Positions 9,465 to 18,144 of a stretch of DNA of 64,000 nucleotides are shown here, piece after piece. Source of the DNA: Pedobacter indicus. Lineage in GTDB: Bacteria > Bacteroidota > Bacteroidia > Sphingobacteriales > Sphingobacteriaceae. The translations under genes and the position numbers were made by a program. Below the pieces are notes generated by a model that did no database searches, was not told the origin of the DNA, and was given only the letters and a program-made list of their open reading frames with translations. The DNA lies in the NCBI RefSeq assembly GCF_003449035.1, contig NZ_QRGB01000001.1, forward strand, positions 186,001 to 250,000. The letters run 5' to 3'. How positions within the stretch are numbered: position 1 is the first letter of the stretch; each line of letters opens with the position of its first letter.

Positions 9465-10118
9465 TTAAAAGAAAATAGCAAAGTTAAAAGCCAGATAGGA
9501 ATCTTTAGGCTTTCCATAACCGTCATCCAGAATTTCCGTAAACCCATTATTGAATGTTAGCCCAGTTACCATACTTAATTTATGATCCAACTGCCATTCG
9601 ATACCCCCGCCAATTGCCAAACCTAGACGAAAAGTCTTAGCATCAAACTCTTCTCGTCCCATATCTTCAACCTCCTTATCACCTGCTATTTTCACTCCTC
9701 CCGTAAATCCGAATTGACCATAGTAACTTCGATAATAACGCTGTGTACTTTTTAATTTAACTCCGAATGGAACCTCTACATACTGCGTCTTATAGGTAGT
9801 CGACAATTGATCAGGACCAACGTCTACGGTCGATTTAATATTATTGATAAGAAAACCTGTAGCTAAGTAATAATTCTCCGAGAGACCAAAGTCAGCCAGT
9901 AGTCCATATCCATATCCAATCTCCCATTTTTTTTCTATATCAACCCCAGTTCCATATCGATGCCAACTCATATTCGGAGCAAAGGTAATCCCTAAACTTA
10001 CAGGCTTATAAGTATAGGTTGATCCATAATAATCTTGAGCATAGGACTCCCAATGGAAATTAACCAAAAAGAGAAAAACTAGAATAATTTTTGTCGAAAA
10101 TTTAAAATATGATTTCAT
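9465..10118 (-). CDS. PorT-like outer-membrane beta-barrel protein
   Basis: A 217-residue exported protein. A signal peptide of about 27 residues ends at SYAQ, and the mature part is made of alternating aromatic/hydrophobic strands (YYLATGFLI, YVEVPFGVKLK, FRLGLAIGGGIEW, LAFNFAIFF) ending in Phe, as expected for an eight-to-ten-strand outer-membrane barrel of the PorT / OMP_b-brl_2 type. The YVEVPFGVKLK strand is a recurring signature of this family. Substrate or role is unknown; it may be structural. It lies 10 bp upstream of nadE on the same strand. Confidence 0.85.
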   Translation of the reverse strand: MKSYFKFSTKIILVFLFLVNFHWESYAQDYYGSTYTYKPVSLGITFAPNMSWHRYGTGVDIEKKWEIGYGYGLLADFGLSENYYLATGFLINNIKSTVDVGPDQLSTTYKTQYVEVPFGVKLKSTQRYYRSYYGQFGFTGGVKIAGDKEVEDMGREEFDAKTFRLGLAIGGGIEWQLDHKLSMVTGLTFNNGFTEILDDGYGKPKDSYLAFNFAIFF

Positions 10119-10212
10119 TTAAGCCGATATCGATAAATAAAAAACGAATAACATAGTAATTTATATTACTCTCGAACCAAATCTACCAAAAAATCACACT
10201 AATATTCGATTA

Positions 10213-10866
10213 TTATTTAGAAAAATCGAAATTAGAAAGCTCATGGATATCGCTTTCCCCATCTATACCGGGAGATCCCGAGTAAACTTGTCCCTGTGGC
10301 AGCTGACCGAGCGGTCGTGAGCCCCCTCCGATGCGACTGTAAATATTATATAGATCGCTCCGTGCGTTAACTGAATACCCACCTGCTCTTGTGTCAATTC
10401 TCAGATATGTGTCTTGTTTTTCATCAGCTGACTGTGGTTTTACCCCGTCACTAAGATAATTAAATGTCACTGTCCCCCCATCTCCATTCGGATAAGTCCG
10501 ACTCCCATTGTTCGCATCTCGTCCTCCGGCGAGAACAATCAGTGACCCAAGTTCGTCGAAACGCATCGTTATCTCCATATCTGAGCCGTTATTTTTACCG
10601 TCCGTAGCTGAGATATACGCTTTTTTAGGTATAAAAGCGTGCTTTACTTCTAGTGTGACCTCTTTTTTTCCATAGAATTGCAGTGAAGATCGGTCATGCA
10701 TAATCAATGTGTCGATCACAACATGTTGTATCGAATCAGCTCCCGGTACTCGTTCACGCTTTTTCTTCTTAACCTCTATTTTCGAAATATGCGTTACAGG
10801 AACCGATTGCGCGACGACAGCTGTCGCAAGGAATATGTTTATGGTAAGAATAATCAAATATTTCAT
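10213..10866 (-). CDS. Exported glycine-rich protein of unknown function
   Basis: A 217-residue secreted protein with a clean signal peptide (about 19 residues, ending VVAQ). The mature part opens with a basic cluster (KKKKRER), continues with beta-rich sequence, and has Gly/Asn/Asp-rich loops at about residues 114-135 and in the C-terminal third, including a short collagen-like GSPGIDGE stretch. I do not recognise the family. The glycine-turn pattern suggests a surface or matrix protein, but this is inference. It is separated from nadE and its barrel gene by about 95 bp with no obvious hairpin. Confidence 0.7.
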   Translation of the reverse strand: MKYLIILTINIFLATAVVAQSVPVTHISKIEVKKKKRERVPGADSIQHVVIDTLIMHDRSSLQFYGKKEVTLEVKHAFIPKKAYISATDGKNNGSDMEITMRFDELGSLIVLAGGRDANNGSRTYPNGDGGTVTFNYLSDGVKPQSADEKQDTYLRIDTRAGGYSVNARSDLYNIYSRIGGGSRPLGQLPQGQVYSGSPGIDGESDIHELSNFDFSK

Positions 10867-10923
10867 ACATATTAAACACGCCTGAAAACAAAAGGTTTAA
10901 TCAATTCATTAACATTAAAAACA

Positions 10924-10966
10924 AAAGATCCTTTTAGAACTATCATTAGAATCTAAAAGGATCTTT
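10924..10966 (-). terminator. Rho-independent terminator after the 72-residue membrane protein gene
   Basis: Perfect 15-bp inverted repeat AAAGATCCTTTTAGA / TCTAAAAGGATCTTT with a 13-nt loop. Read on the minus strand it is followed by TTTTGTTTTTAA, so it terminates the gene ending at 11017. Confidence 0.85.
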
Positions 10967-11016
10967 GACTAACGGGACAGAGCACGTTATATAAGCCGTA
11001 TTTTATTGCAGTATCT

Positions 11017-11235
11017 CTATTTTAGGATACGGAGCACCGTTCTAATAGCAATTACGGATGCAATTATCAATAAAATGTTTGCGATCGATGTAAACAAGAA
11101 AGAATCCTGAATGAACCTTACGAATACGCCTGCCATACCAATGGCGATAGCGATAACAAGAGTAACATAATAATGTGTCTGATTAGCATTATTATCAGTT
11201 TTTACATGAGGTCTTGGTTCAATTTTCGTATTCAT
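11017..11235 (-). CDS. Small two-helix membrane protein
   Basis: A 72-residue protein with a short polar N-terminus (MNTKIEPRPHVKTDNN) and two hydrophobic segments at about residues 23-43 and 48-68, separated by a short loop. No cysteine or catalytic motif. It sits between two rho-independent terminators and downstream of atpG on the same strand, so it is probably expressed alone. Function unknown; small inner-membrane proteins of this kind are common in Bacteroidota. Confidence 0.75.
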   Translation of the reverse strand: MNTKIEPRPHVKTDNNANQTHYYVTLVIAIAIGMAGVFVRFIQDSFLFTSIANILLIIASVIAIRTVLRILK

Positions 11236-11296
11236 AGCGTTTTATTTGCAACAAAAATACAAAATATTTAAATGATTAGAAATCTTATTCACAACA

Positions 11297-11327
11297 AAAA
11301 AGCCCTCGCGATAAGCAAGGGCTTTTT
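11297..11327 (-). terminator. Terminator of the F1Fo ATP synthase operon
   Basis: Perfect 10-bp repeat AAAAAGCCCT / AGGGCTTTTT with an 11-nt loop, 20 bp after the atpG stop. It marks the end of the operon and confirms that atpD and atpC are not downstream. Confidence 0.88.
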
Positions 11328-11346
11328 AGAAATTTTATTACCCAGA

Positions 11347-12231
11347 CTAGCCTTCTGAAAGAGCTGCTGCACCGCTAACAATTTCCGTTAACTCGGTTGT
11401 AATAGCCGCCTGTCTTGCCTGGTTATAAGAAAGTTTCAGCGCTTTCAATAGTTCGCCAGCATTTTCTGTTGCTTTATCCATTGCCGTCATTCTCGCACCA
11501 TGTTCAGATGCATGAGAATCCAAAACAGCTTTATACAATTGTATCTTAATCGATTTTGGGATCAAGTCCTCAGTAATTTTTGCTTTTGAGGGTTCAAATA
11601 TATAATCCACCTCAGTCTGAGTCTCATCTTCTTCTCGTACAGCTGGTTCTAAAGGCAAGAGTTGTTCAGTCGTCAAAATTTGCACAGCAGCATTCTTAAA
11701 CTGATTATAGACAATCTCAACCCGATCATAATCACCTTCCACAAAACCCTTCATTACTTCTTCTGTAATAATTGAAGTATTCTCAAAGTTTAATTGCGAA
11801 AATAATTCGGTATGGTTGCCAATCATTGCATAGTTAGCCTTAGCGAAATGATCATGCCCACGTTTACCAATAGCAAGAATACTTACGTTTCCTTTTTTAT
11901 GCTGTTCGCTATACTTTTGAGATATCAACAAATTAGTTGCCTTGATTATTGACGAGTTAAATGCTCCTGCTAAGCCCCTATTTGAGGTAACTACAATAAG
12001 TAACACTTTCTCCGGACTCCGATTATCCAGATAAGGAGAAGCATTCCCTTCAATACTAGCTGAAAGGTTTGATAAAATCTCTTTTAATTTAGTGGCATAA
12101 GGCCGTAAGTCAACAATCGCATTGGTAGCCCTCTTCAACTTTGCAGCTGAAACCATTTTCATGGCATTTGTGATCTGCTGAGTAGAGGTTACCGATGAGA
12201 TTCTATTTCTTACTTCTTTTAAATTCGCCAT
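11347..12231 (-). CDS. atpG: ATP synthase F1 subunit gamma
   Basis: Central rotor shaft of F1. The 294-residue protein begins with the conserved MANLKEVRNRISSVTSTQQITNAM-type helix and ends with a second long helix (MDKATENAGELLKAL, NQARQAAITTELTEI), the two forming the coiled-coil axle. The ITTELTEIVSGAAAL C-terminus is diagnostic. It is the last gene of the operon, 25 bp after atpA. Confidence 0.97.
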   Translation of the reverse strand: MANLKEVRNRISSVTSTQQITNAMKMVSAAKLKRATNAIVDLRPYATKLKEILSNLSASIEGNASPYLDNRSPEKVLLIVVTSNRGLAGAFNSSIIKATNLLISQKYSEQHKKGNVSILAIGKRGHDHFAKANYAMIGNHTELFSQLNFENTSIITEEVMKGFVEGDYDRVEIVYNQFKNAAVQILTTEQLLPLEPAVREEDETQTEVDYIFEPSKAKITEDLIPKSIKIQLYKAVLDSHASEHGARMTAMDKATENAGELLKALKLSYNQARQAAITTELTEIVSGAAALSEG

Positions 12232-12256
12232 TTCTTAGTATCGATAAAAATCTATA

Positions 12257-13831
12257 TTAATATTTAGCAACAAGCTCTTTGGCAACCTTCTCTAATACAC
12301 CGGTTAAGTCATCATTGAACTTACCACTTTTCAACTCTCTAAGAACTTCCGGGTGGCGTAATTCCAACTGTTGTAAGTATTCTTTCTCGAACTCTTTAAC
12401 CTTCTCTACAGGTACAGTTCTAAACAGACCTTTTACCCCAGCGTAAACAATCGCAACTTGCTTCTCAACCGATACCGGTGAAAACTGTGGTTGCTTTAGT
12501 ATTTCTACGTTTCTAACGCCTTTATCCAATACTGCTTTGGTAGCCGCGTCTAAATCTGAACCAAACTTAGCGAAAGCTTCCAGCTCACGATACTGTGCCT
12601 GATCAAGCTTTAATGTACCCGCCACTTTCTTCATTGATTTAATCTGCGCGTTACCCCCAACACGAGACACCGAAATACCAACGTTAATCGCTGGACGTAC
12701 ACCCGCGTTAAACAGATTCGATTCAAGAAATATCTGTCCATCAGTAATCGAAATTACGTTTGTAGGAATATAGGCAGATACGTCCCCTGCCTGAGTTTCA
12801 ATGATAGGTAAAGCTGTCAAAGAACCTCCTCCTTTCACCTTGTCCTTCATCGATTCTGGCAGATCGTTCATCGTTTTTGCAATTTCATCATCCGATGTAA
12901 TCTTTGCAGCGCGCTCCAATAAGCGGCTATGTAAATAGAACACATCTCCAGGATAAGCTTCCCGACCCGGTGGACGACGAAGTAACAAAGATACTTCACG
13001 ATACGCAACTGCCTGTTTAGACAAATCATCATATACGATTAGTGCCGGACGTCCTGAGTCACGGAAATACTCACCAATCGCAGCACCAGCCATAGGAGCA
13101 TAGAACTGCATTGGAGCAGGTTCAGAAGCAGAAGCAGCAACTACAACTGTATAAGCCATTGCACCGTTTTCTTCCAATGTCCGAACAATGTTAGCCACTG
13201 TTGAATTCTTTTGCCCGATAGCAACATATATACAATAAACAGGCTCACCTGCTTCATAAAATTCTTTCTGATTGATAATCGTATCGATACAAACCGCTGT
13301 CTTTCCAGTTTGGCGGTCACCAATCACTAACTCACGTTGTCCACGACCAACCGGGATCATGGCATCAATCGCTTTAACACCTGTCTGTAGAGGTTCGGTT
13401 ACAGGCTCACGAAAAATTACTCCCGGCGCCTTACGCTCAATAGGCATATCAAAAGTTTCACCAGTAATCGGCCCTTTACCGTCTATTGGCTCACCTAGGG
13501 TATTAACAACACGCCCAAGCATGCCTTCGCCTACCTGAATCGATGCAATCTTATTGGTTCTTTTGATGGTATCACCTTCTTTGATTTCGTCAGAGGATCC
13601 AAGCAGCACCACACCCACGTTGTCTTCCTCTAAGTTCAAAACGATACCTTTCAGGCCATTTTCAAATTCAACTAATTCCCCAGATTGAACTTTCGTTAAA
13701 CCGTAGATACGAGCAATACCGTCACCGATTTGCAATACGGTACCTACTTCTTCAAGTTCGGCTTCTGATTTAAAGTTTGACAATTGCTCTCTGAGAATTG
13801 CTGATACTTCATCTGGTCTTACCTCTACCAT
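12257..13831 (-). CDS. atpA: ATP synthase F1 subunit alpha
   Basis: Non-catalytic nucleotide-binding subunit of the F1 hexamer. The 524-residue protein has the N-terminal beta-barrel (about 25-95), a nucleotide-binding domain with P-loop GDRQTGKTA near residue 170, the [12 protein letters not shown] segment, and the helical C-terminal domain. The [17 protein letters not shown]-terminal helix contacts the delta subunit. Length and motifs are normal. Confidence 0.98.
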   Translation of the reverse strand: MVEVRPDEVSAILREQLSNFKSEAELEEVGTVLQIGDGIARIYGLTKVQSGELVEFENGLKGIVLNLEEDNVGVVLLGSSDEIKEGDTIKRTNKIASIQVGEGMLGRVVNTLGEPIDGKGPITGETFDMPIERKAPGVIFREPVTEPLQTGVKAIDAMIPVGRGQRELVIGDRQTGKTAVCIDTIINQKEFYEAGEPVYCIYVAIGQKNSTVANIVRTLEENGAMAYTVVVAASASEPAPMQFYAPMAGAAIGEYFRDSGRPALIVYDDLSKQAVAYREVSLLLRRPPGREAYPGDVFYLHSRLLERAAKITSDDEIAKTMNDLPESMKDKVKGGGSLTALPIIETQAGDVSAYIPTNVISITDGQIFLESNLFNAGVRPAINVGISVSRVGGNAQIKSMKKVAGTLKLDQAQYRELEAFAKFGSDLDAATKAVLDKGVRNVEILKQPQFSPVSVEKQVAIVYAGVKGLFRTVPVEKVKEFEKEYLQQLELRHPEVLRELKSGKFNDDLTGVLEKVAKELVAKY

Positions 13832-13853
13832 AATTATTTATTAAATGTGTTAT

Positions 13854-14390
13854 TTATTCTGATAAATGCTGTTCTAATTTATTTAGTTGGCCAGCAATAC
13901 TTGTGTCAATTTGTTTGTCTCCAACGCGAAGAATAAACCCTCCGATCAAATCTGGATTCACCTCATTTGTAAGAATTACTTGATTACCGTAATCTTTCTT
14001 AATCAAAGCAATCATTTCTTCCTGATGTTCTTTTGACAAAGGAGCAGCGGAAACAACAGTTGCCTCCACAATTCCCTTTTCACGATTATATTCCGAAATA
14101 AACTCTTTTGCCGTTGCGTAAATCACCCCCGCTCTGCCTTTGTTAACTAACAGATCAAAAAAGGCAGCTACAGATTTGTGAGCCCTTTCTCCAAATATCT
14201 CTTTCAAAATGCTCGCTTTCTTATCCAATTTAATAATTGGATTTTTCAACACGGCGCGCAAATTAGAGTTTGATTTGATCACATCAATTACCTGTAGCAT
14301 ATCTCCATGAATAGCTTCCAAAGCGTTTTGCTCTTTTGCTAAGTCAATTAAAGATTTTGCATAACGCGAAGCAACTTTAAATTCTGACAT
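13854..14390 (-). CDS. atpH: ATP synthase F1 subunit delta (OSCP)
   Basis: Stator protein joining the alpha N-termini to the b-subunit stalk. The 178-residue protein begins with an A-S-R-Y-A-K-S-L helix typical of OSCP/delta and has the conserved C-terminal LIGGFILRVGDKQIDTSIAGQL block. It lies 6 bp after atpF, consistent with translational coupling. Confidence 0.95.
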   Translation of the reverse strand: MSEFKVASRYAKSLIDLAKEQNALEAIHGDMLQVIDVIKSNSNLRAVLKNPIIKLDKKASILKEIFGERAHKSVAAFFDLLVNKGRAGVIYATAKEFISEYNREKGIVEATVVSAAPLSKEHQEEMIALIKKDYGNQVILTNEVNPDLIGGFILRVGDKQIDTSIAGQLNKLEQHLSE

Positions 14391-14396
14391 AGACCC

Positions 14397-14891
14397 TTAA
14401 TTTAACTTAATGTCTTTCAATAGTTCATCAACCAATTTCTGTTGATTGGCCTGATCTTCAAAATTGTTTTTTAACACTTTACGTGCAATGTCCAGCGCTA
14501 AACCAGACACTTCTGTTTTAACTTCCGCCAGGGCTAAGGTTTTCTGATGCTCAATTTCCAATCGAGCCTTTTCCAACATTTTAGCCCCTTCTTCTTCAGC
14601 AGAAGTTTTAGCATCTAAAACAATCTGATCTTTTAACTCTTTTGCCTCTTTTAAAATCTGATCACGCTCTGCTCGCGCCTGAATCAATAACTGCTCATTT
14701 TCGTTTGTCAAGCGAGCCATCTCCTCTTTTGCTTTTTCGGCTGAATCCAACGCTTCCTCAATTGAGCGTTCACGATCGCTAATTGACTTCATTACGGGTT
14801 TCCAAGCAAATTTTGTCAAAAGGAATAACAAAACCAGGAATCCTAAAGTCTGCCAAAATATTAAACCAACCGCTGGGGTAACTAAATCCAT
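14397..14891 (-). CDS. atpF: ATP synthase Fo subunit b
   Basis: Peripheral stalk subunit. The 164-residue protein has one N-terminal membrane segment (about residues 8-27, LIFWQTLGFLVLLFLL) followed by FAWKPVMKSISDRERSIEEAL and a long, highly charged helical coiled coil to the C-terminus. It is separated from atpE by about 85 bp, the largest gap in the operon, which contains no clear terminator. Confidence 0.95.
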   Translation of the reverse strand: MDLVTPAVGLIFWQTLGFLVLLFLLTKFAWKPVMKSISDRERSIEEALDSAEKAKEEMARLTNENEQLLIQARAERDQILKEAKELKDQIVLDAKTSAEEEGAKMLEKARLEIEHQKTLALAEVKTEVSGLALDIARKVLKNNFEDQANQQKLVDELLKDIKLN

Positions 14892-14977
14892 TGTATATCG
14901 TATTAATTAACTATCATTATCACTAAATAGAAAGAATTAATTGGCGGCAATCCCACCAATCAATTCTTCTTTTACTC

Positions 14978-15190
<213 letters not shown>

Positions 15191-15225
15191 TTAATTTATA
15201 TATTTAGTTTAACAATAATGTTCTA

Positions 15226-16365
15226 TTAATGATGCTCTTCAATCGCCATACCTATAAACAGCGCCGATAAAATTGTAAAGATGAAAGCCTGAATAAAAGC
15301 TACCAACAATTCGATCAATGAAATAAACAAAACAAAGAGTAAAGATGCGGGAGCAACTGCTACCGACTTAAAAACAAAAATCAGTGAAATCAGCGCCAAT
15401 ACGAGAATATGACCAGCCGTAATATTTGCAAACAAACGGATCATCAAAGCAATCGGTTTAGTAAACATACCGATGATTTCAACTGGGATCATTAACGGAT
15501 ATAACCACCAAGGCACATGTGGTTTAAATATATGTGCCCAATAATACTTATTACCATTTACTGTTGTAATAATAAAGGTAATAGCCGCCAATACCATCGT
15601 AACTGCAATATTCCCGGTCACATTTGCGCTACCTGGAAAGAAGGGAACCAAACCCAACATATTATTAAACCAGATAAAAAAGAATACAGTTAACAAATAG
15701 GGCATAAAACGCTCATACTTATATCCCAAGTTCGGGCGGGCGATATCGTCGCGTACAAAAATAATAATCGGTTCTACCAGCGACTGGAATCCTTTCGGAG
15801 CCTTGCCTTCACGCTTCTTATATGAATTAGCGACACCAATAAACAGAATACACAATACAATAATTGAGAAAAATATCGTAAATACATTTTTTGTAATCGA
15901 GAAATCCCATGGTTTCGCGTTCAATACTTCGTGATGACCATCCGCAGCTGTCTCCATTTCCAGATAAGAACCATGTGATTCTACATCTGAAGCATAATAG
16001 ATTTTATTATGATAACGGGTAAAGCGTTGCCCGTTGCTTTCGACAATTACTTTCCCTTCATTATCCAACTGGAATCTTTTGGAAGAAAATACCGTCAGCC
16101 CTTTGTCCGTCCACAAGATAATCGGAAGATGTAAACCTTTCCAATTCTCCCCTTCACCGAAAAAATGAAACTCGTGGGCATCAGCGATATGATGTAAAAT
16201 AAAACCGTTGATATCAACTTCTTCCCCATCCTCGGTAATCTCTTCATGAGTAGTTTCCTGAGATTGAGCGTCAGCTTGGGCATTTGCAGTGAAAAAAGCG
16301 AAAAAAAGTGCGAAAAACGCAATAAACCTTGTACTCCTCAAATTAAAAATAGGGCTGAATTCCAT
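15226..16365 (-). CDS. atpB: ATP synthase Fo subunit a with exported N-terminal extension
   Basis: Proton-channel subunit. The 379-residue protein is much longer than the about 270 of E. coli because it has a signal-peptide-like N-terminus (FFALFFAFFTANAQA) followed by about 110 hydrophilic residues, before the first channel helix near residue 145. The channel helices include the conserved Arg in MIRLFANITAGH and the C-terminal VAFIQAFIFTILSALFIGMAIE. A long N-terminal domain on AtpB is, as I recall, characteristic of Bacteroidota. Presumably this part is periplasmic. Confidence 0.95.
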   Translation of the reverse strand: MEFSPIFNLRSTRFIAFFALFFAFFTANAQADAQSQETTHEEITEDGEEVDINGFILHHIADAHEFHFFGEGENWKGLHLPIILWTDKGLTVFSSKRFQLDNEGKVIVESNGQRFTRYHNKIYYASDVESHGSYLEMETAADGHHEVLNAKPWDFSITKNVFTIFFSIIVLCILFIGVANSYKKREGKAPKGFQSLVEPIIIFVRDDIARPNLGYKYERFMPYLLTVFFFIWFNNMLGLVPFFPGSANVTGNIAVTMVLAAITFIITTVNGNKYYWAHIFKPHVPWWLYPLMIPVEIIGMFTKPIALMIRLFANITAGHILVLALISLIFVFKSVAVAPASLLFVLFISLIELLVAFIQAFIFTILSALFIGMAIEEHH

Positions 16366-16378
16366 CTATTCCGTGTTT

Positions 16379-16765
16379 TTACATTTTATTTTGGTCGCGC
16401 AAGTTACGCAACAAACAGATAACTTCAAAGAGTGTAAATAAGAAATATATATAAAAAAAATTTCCAGCTAAAACCTTTTGATTATCAGTACTTTTTAAAA
16501 GTAACACGAAAACCATCGCTAAGCTGAATATCATCTTCAAAGTAAGCCCTCCCAGTATAGTCAAAACGGAGGTTTGCCCCCCCTTTTTAATACCCAAAAA
16601 AGACATTATATAGACAATCGTTGTCAGCACAAAAAGAAAAACAAATAACGGTATATAATATTCAGAAATCAGATCAGCTGCTAAGAAATATTGCAGCGCA
16701 TATGGACCTACGAAAACGCCAATCGCAAATAGAAAAAAACACACTATAAACTTAGGTATGGTCAT
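16379..16765 (-). CDS. Four-helix membrane protein of the ATP synthase operon
   Basis: A 128-residue hydrophobic protein with four predicted membrane segments (about residues 6-28, 37-57, 68-88, 96-115) and few polar loops. It sits between the AtpZ/AtpI-like gene and atpB, in the place where many bacteria have atpI (subunit I, thought to help c-ring assembly or Mg2+ supply). It could be a divergent subunit I, but I see no diagnostic motif. It is 2 bp from the upstream gene, so certainly part of the operon. Confidence 0.75.
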   Translation of the reverse strand: MTIPKFIVCFFLFAIGVFVGPYALQYFLAADLISEYYIPLFVFLFVLTTIVYIMSFLGIKKGGQTSVLTILGGLTLKMIFSLAMVFVLLLKSTDNQKVLAGNFFYIYFLFTLFEVICLLRNLRDQNKM

Positions 16766-16767
16766 TC

Positions 16768-17013
16768 TTAGGGTTTTTTCTTATTAACAGACTTTATCAC
16801 CGAATAAAGACTTGAACAAACGCCAACTAAACTCAAGACAGCCGTAAATATGGGTTTCTCATTTCCCTGCCATGCATCGATCTTATATCCAATAAAAGTA
16901 AACACACCAATAATGGCAATCATCTGAAAGCCCAGACCGGAATAGTAGGCATATCTACTTAGTTGATTTCCTTTGCCTTCCTGTTCAGTCGATCGTCTAT
17001 CCTTATTAACCAT
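16768..17013 (-). CDS. AtpZ/AtpI family protein
   Basis: An 81-residue protein with a basic, polar N-terminus and two membrane segments (about residues 25-45 and 55-75) containing the family pattern YYSGLGFQMIAIIGVFTFIGYKIDAW. This matches the small AtpZ/AtpI proteins encoded at the head of F1Fo operons and thought to help assembly or form a Ca2+/Mg2+ channel. It follows the M23 gene by 11 bp. Confidence 0.82.
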   Translation of the reverse strand: MVNKDRRSTEQEGKGNQLSRYAYYSGLGFQMIAIIGVFTFIGYKIDAWQGNEKPIFTAVLSLVGVCSSLYSVIKSVNKKKP

Positions 17014-17024
17014 TTCAGTTTAAA

Positions 17025-17951
17025 TTAAAATGTTATGTAGTTTTCTGCATTGACCGGATTCCCATGATGCCACAACTCAAAATGCAAATGGGGTCCGGTT
17101 GTCAACTCCCCTGTATTACCAACCATCGCAATCACTTCGCCGCCCCTCACAAAGCTTCCAGCTTTCTTTAATAGAACTGCACAATGCTTATATACGGATA
17201 TCAAGTTGTCAATATGTTGGACAATAATTACATAACCCGTTGCGGGAGTAAAAGAAGCAAAGATCACATGACCATCTAATGTTGTTTTTATCGGTTCATT
17301 CAGCTTCGTAGCGATGTCTGTAGCGAAATGCTGCGTATCTTCATCGTAATGAGCACTCACAATTCCCCTAACCGGACTATAAAATGTATACGACGAGATC
17401 CCTCTCTCGTCTACGATAGCATCCAAATTTCGTGTGCTCGTTCCCGACAGCAACAAGTCTCTTAACACTTGTTCATCCTCAGAAAGCTCTGTAGTCCGAG
17501 CACTTTCCACGGGTTTTTCAGCTTCTTTGTTCTCACGTGCAACAGCTTGGTCCATAGTTTCACCAACTTCCCCGGTCAATACACCCTGTATATTCTGTAA
17601 ATAGAGATCATTCGCGTCGACCAAACGACTTAAGGAATCGATACGACTGTAAGCATCCACCAGATTTCGGCGACTCTCATTATAGTCAGTCATAAAATAT
17701 TCCTTCAATGGGCTATGGCGGGCAAGAAGCAATACAATAAAAAGAACAATCATCATAAAAGCAACCAAGGAGCTTATGAGAATCCATAAGGGGGCTTTGA
17801 TCGATAGTTTTTCCTTAAAACTCGCGTCCTGCAACAACTTAATCTGATACCTTCGTTTCAGTGCTTCAACGAGTGCTTTTACTTTTCTTTTCAATGAATG
17901 CTTTTTCGATTGTTTGAATTTCCTGCAAATATAAGGAAATGCTTTAACCAT
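17025..17951 (-). CDS. Membrane-anchored M23 family peptidase
   Basis: A 308-residue type II membrane protein: a basic cytoplasmic N-terminus of about 50 residues, one membrane segment (about 54-78), a coiled linker and a C-terminal LytM domain. The zinc-site motifs are present: HFATD (HxxxD form) and HLHFE. It is therefore likely an active peptidoglycan endopeptidase or amidase activator. It is first in the minus-strand run containing the ATP synthase operon, only 11 bp from the next gene, so its transcript probably continues into atp genes. The ATG at 17951 is the only reasonable start. Confidence 0.92.
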   Translation of the reverse strand: MVKAFPYICRKFKQSKKHSLKRKVKALVEALKRRYQIKLLQDASFKEKLSIKAPLWILISSLVAFMMIVLFIVLLLARHSPLKEYFMTDYNESRRNLVDAYSRIDSLSRLVDANDLYLQNIQGVLTGEVGETMDQAVARENKEAEKPVESARTTELSEDEQVLRDLLLSGTSTRNLDAIVDERGISSYTFYSPVRGIVSAHYDEDTQHFATDIATKLNEPIKTTLDGHVIFASFTPATGYVIIVQHIDNLISVYKHCAVLLKKAGSFVRGGEVIAMVGNTGELTTGPHLHFELWHHGNPVNAENYITF

Positions 17952-18010
17952 TTAACGCTCAATATACTCAGTGAATCACGATCATTACAATAAGGCACCG
18001 ATATCCTATT

Positions 18011-18039
18011 TTGTAAAAAAATAAAAGACCGTATCTTTG
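18011..18039 (+). promoter_or_regulatory. Bacteroidota-type promoter of the class A PBP gene
   Basis: A TTG at 18011-18013, then 18 bp, then TATCTTTG at 18032-18039, which fits the TAnnTTTG -7 consensus exactly. The spacing is one short of the usual 19-21. The inferred start of transcription would be about 18045, 100 bp before the ATG. Confidence 0.6.
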
Positions 18040-18057
18040 ACGCATAAATAATAGCGC

Positions 18058-18123
18058 ATGGCAATTTCGATTAAAATAGGCACGAAATTAGCTATTACCG
18101 ATATGTCCAATAAGTGGATTTGA
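18058..18123 (+). CDS. Possible 21-codon leader ORF upstream of the class A PBP gene
   Basis: A short frame (ATG at 18058, TGA at 18121) lies just after the predicted promoter and 21 bp before the PBP start. It encodes a mixed peptide (MAISIKIGTKLAITDMSNKW). No Shine-Dalgarno is seen, and the length is compatible with chance. Its position inside the 5' leader makes it worth noting as a potential regulatory or simply untranslated leader ORF. Confidence 0.2.
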   Translation: MAISIKIGTKLAITDMSNKWI

Positions 18124-18144
18124 TAAATAACGTCCATAGTTTCA

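Noticed and set aside
9455-9547. An N-terminal extension of nadE of 31 codons
   Set aside because: It overlaps the end of the barrel gene and is not homologous to NadE; the ATG at 9454 gives the normal N-terminus.
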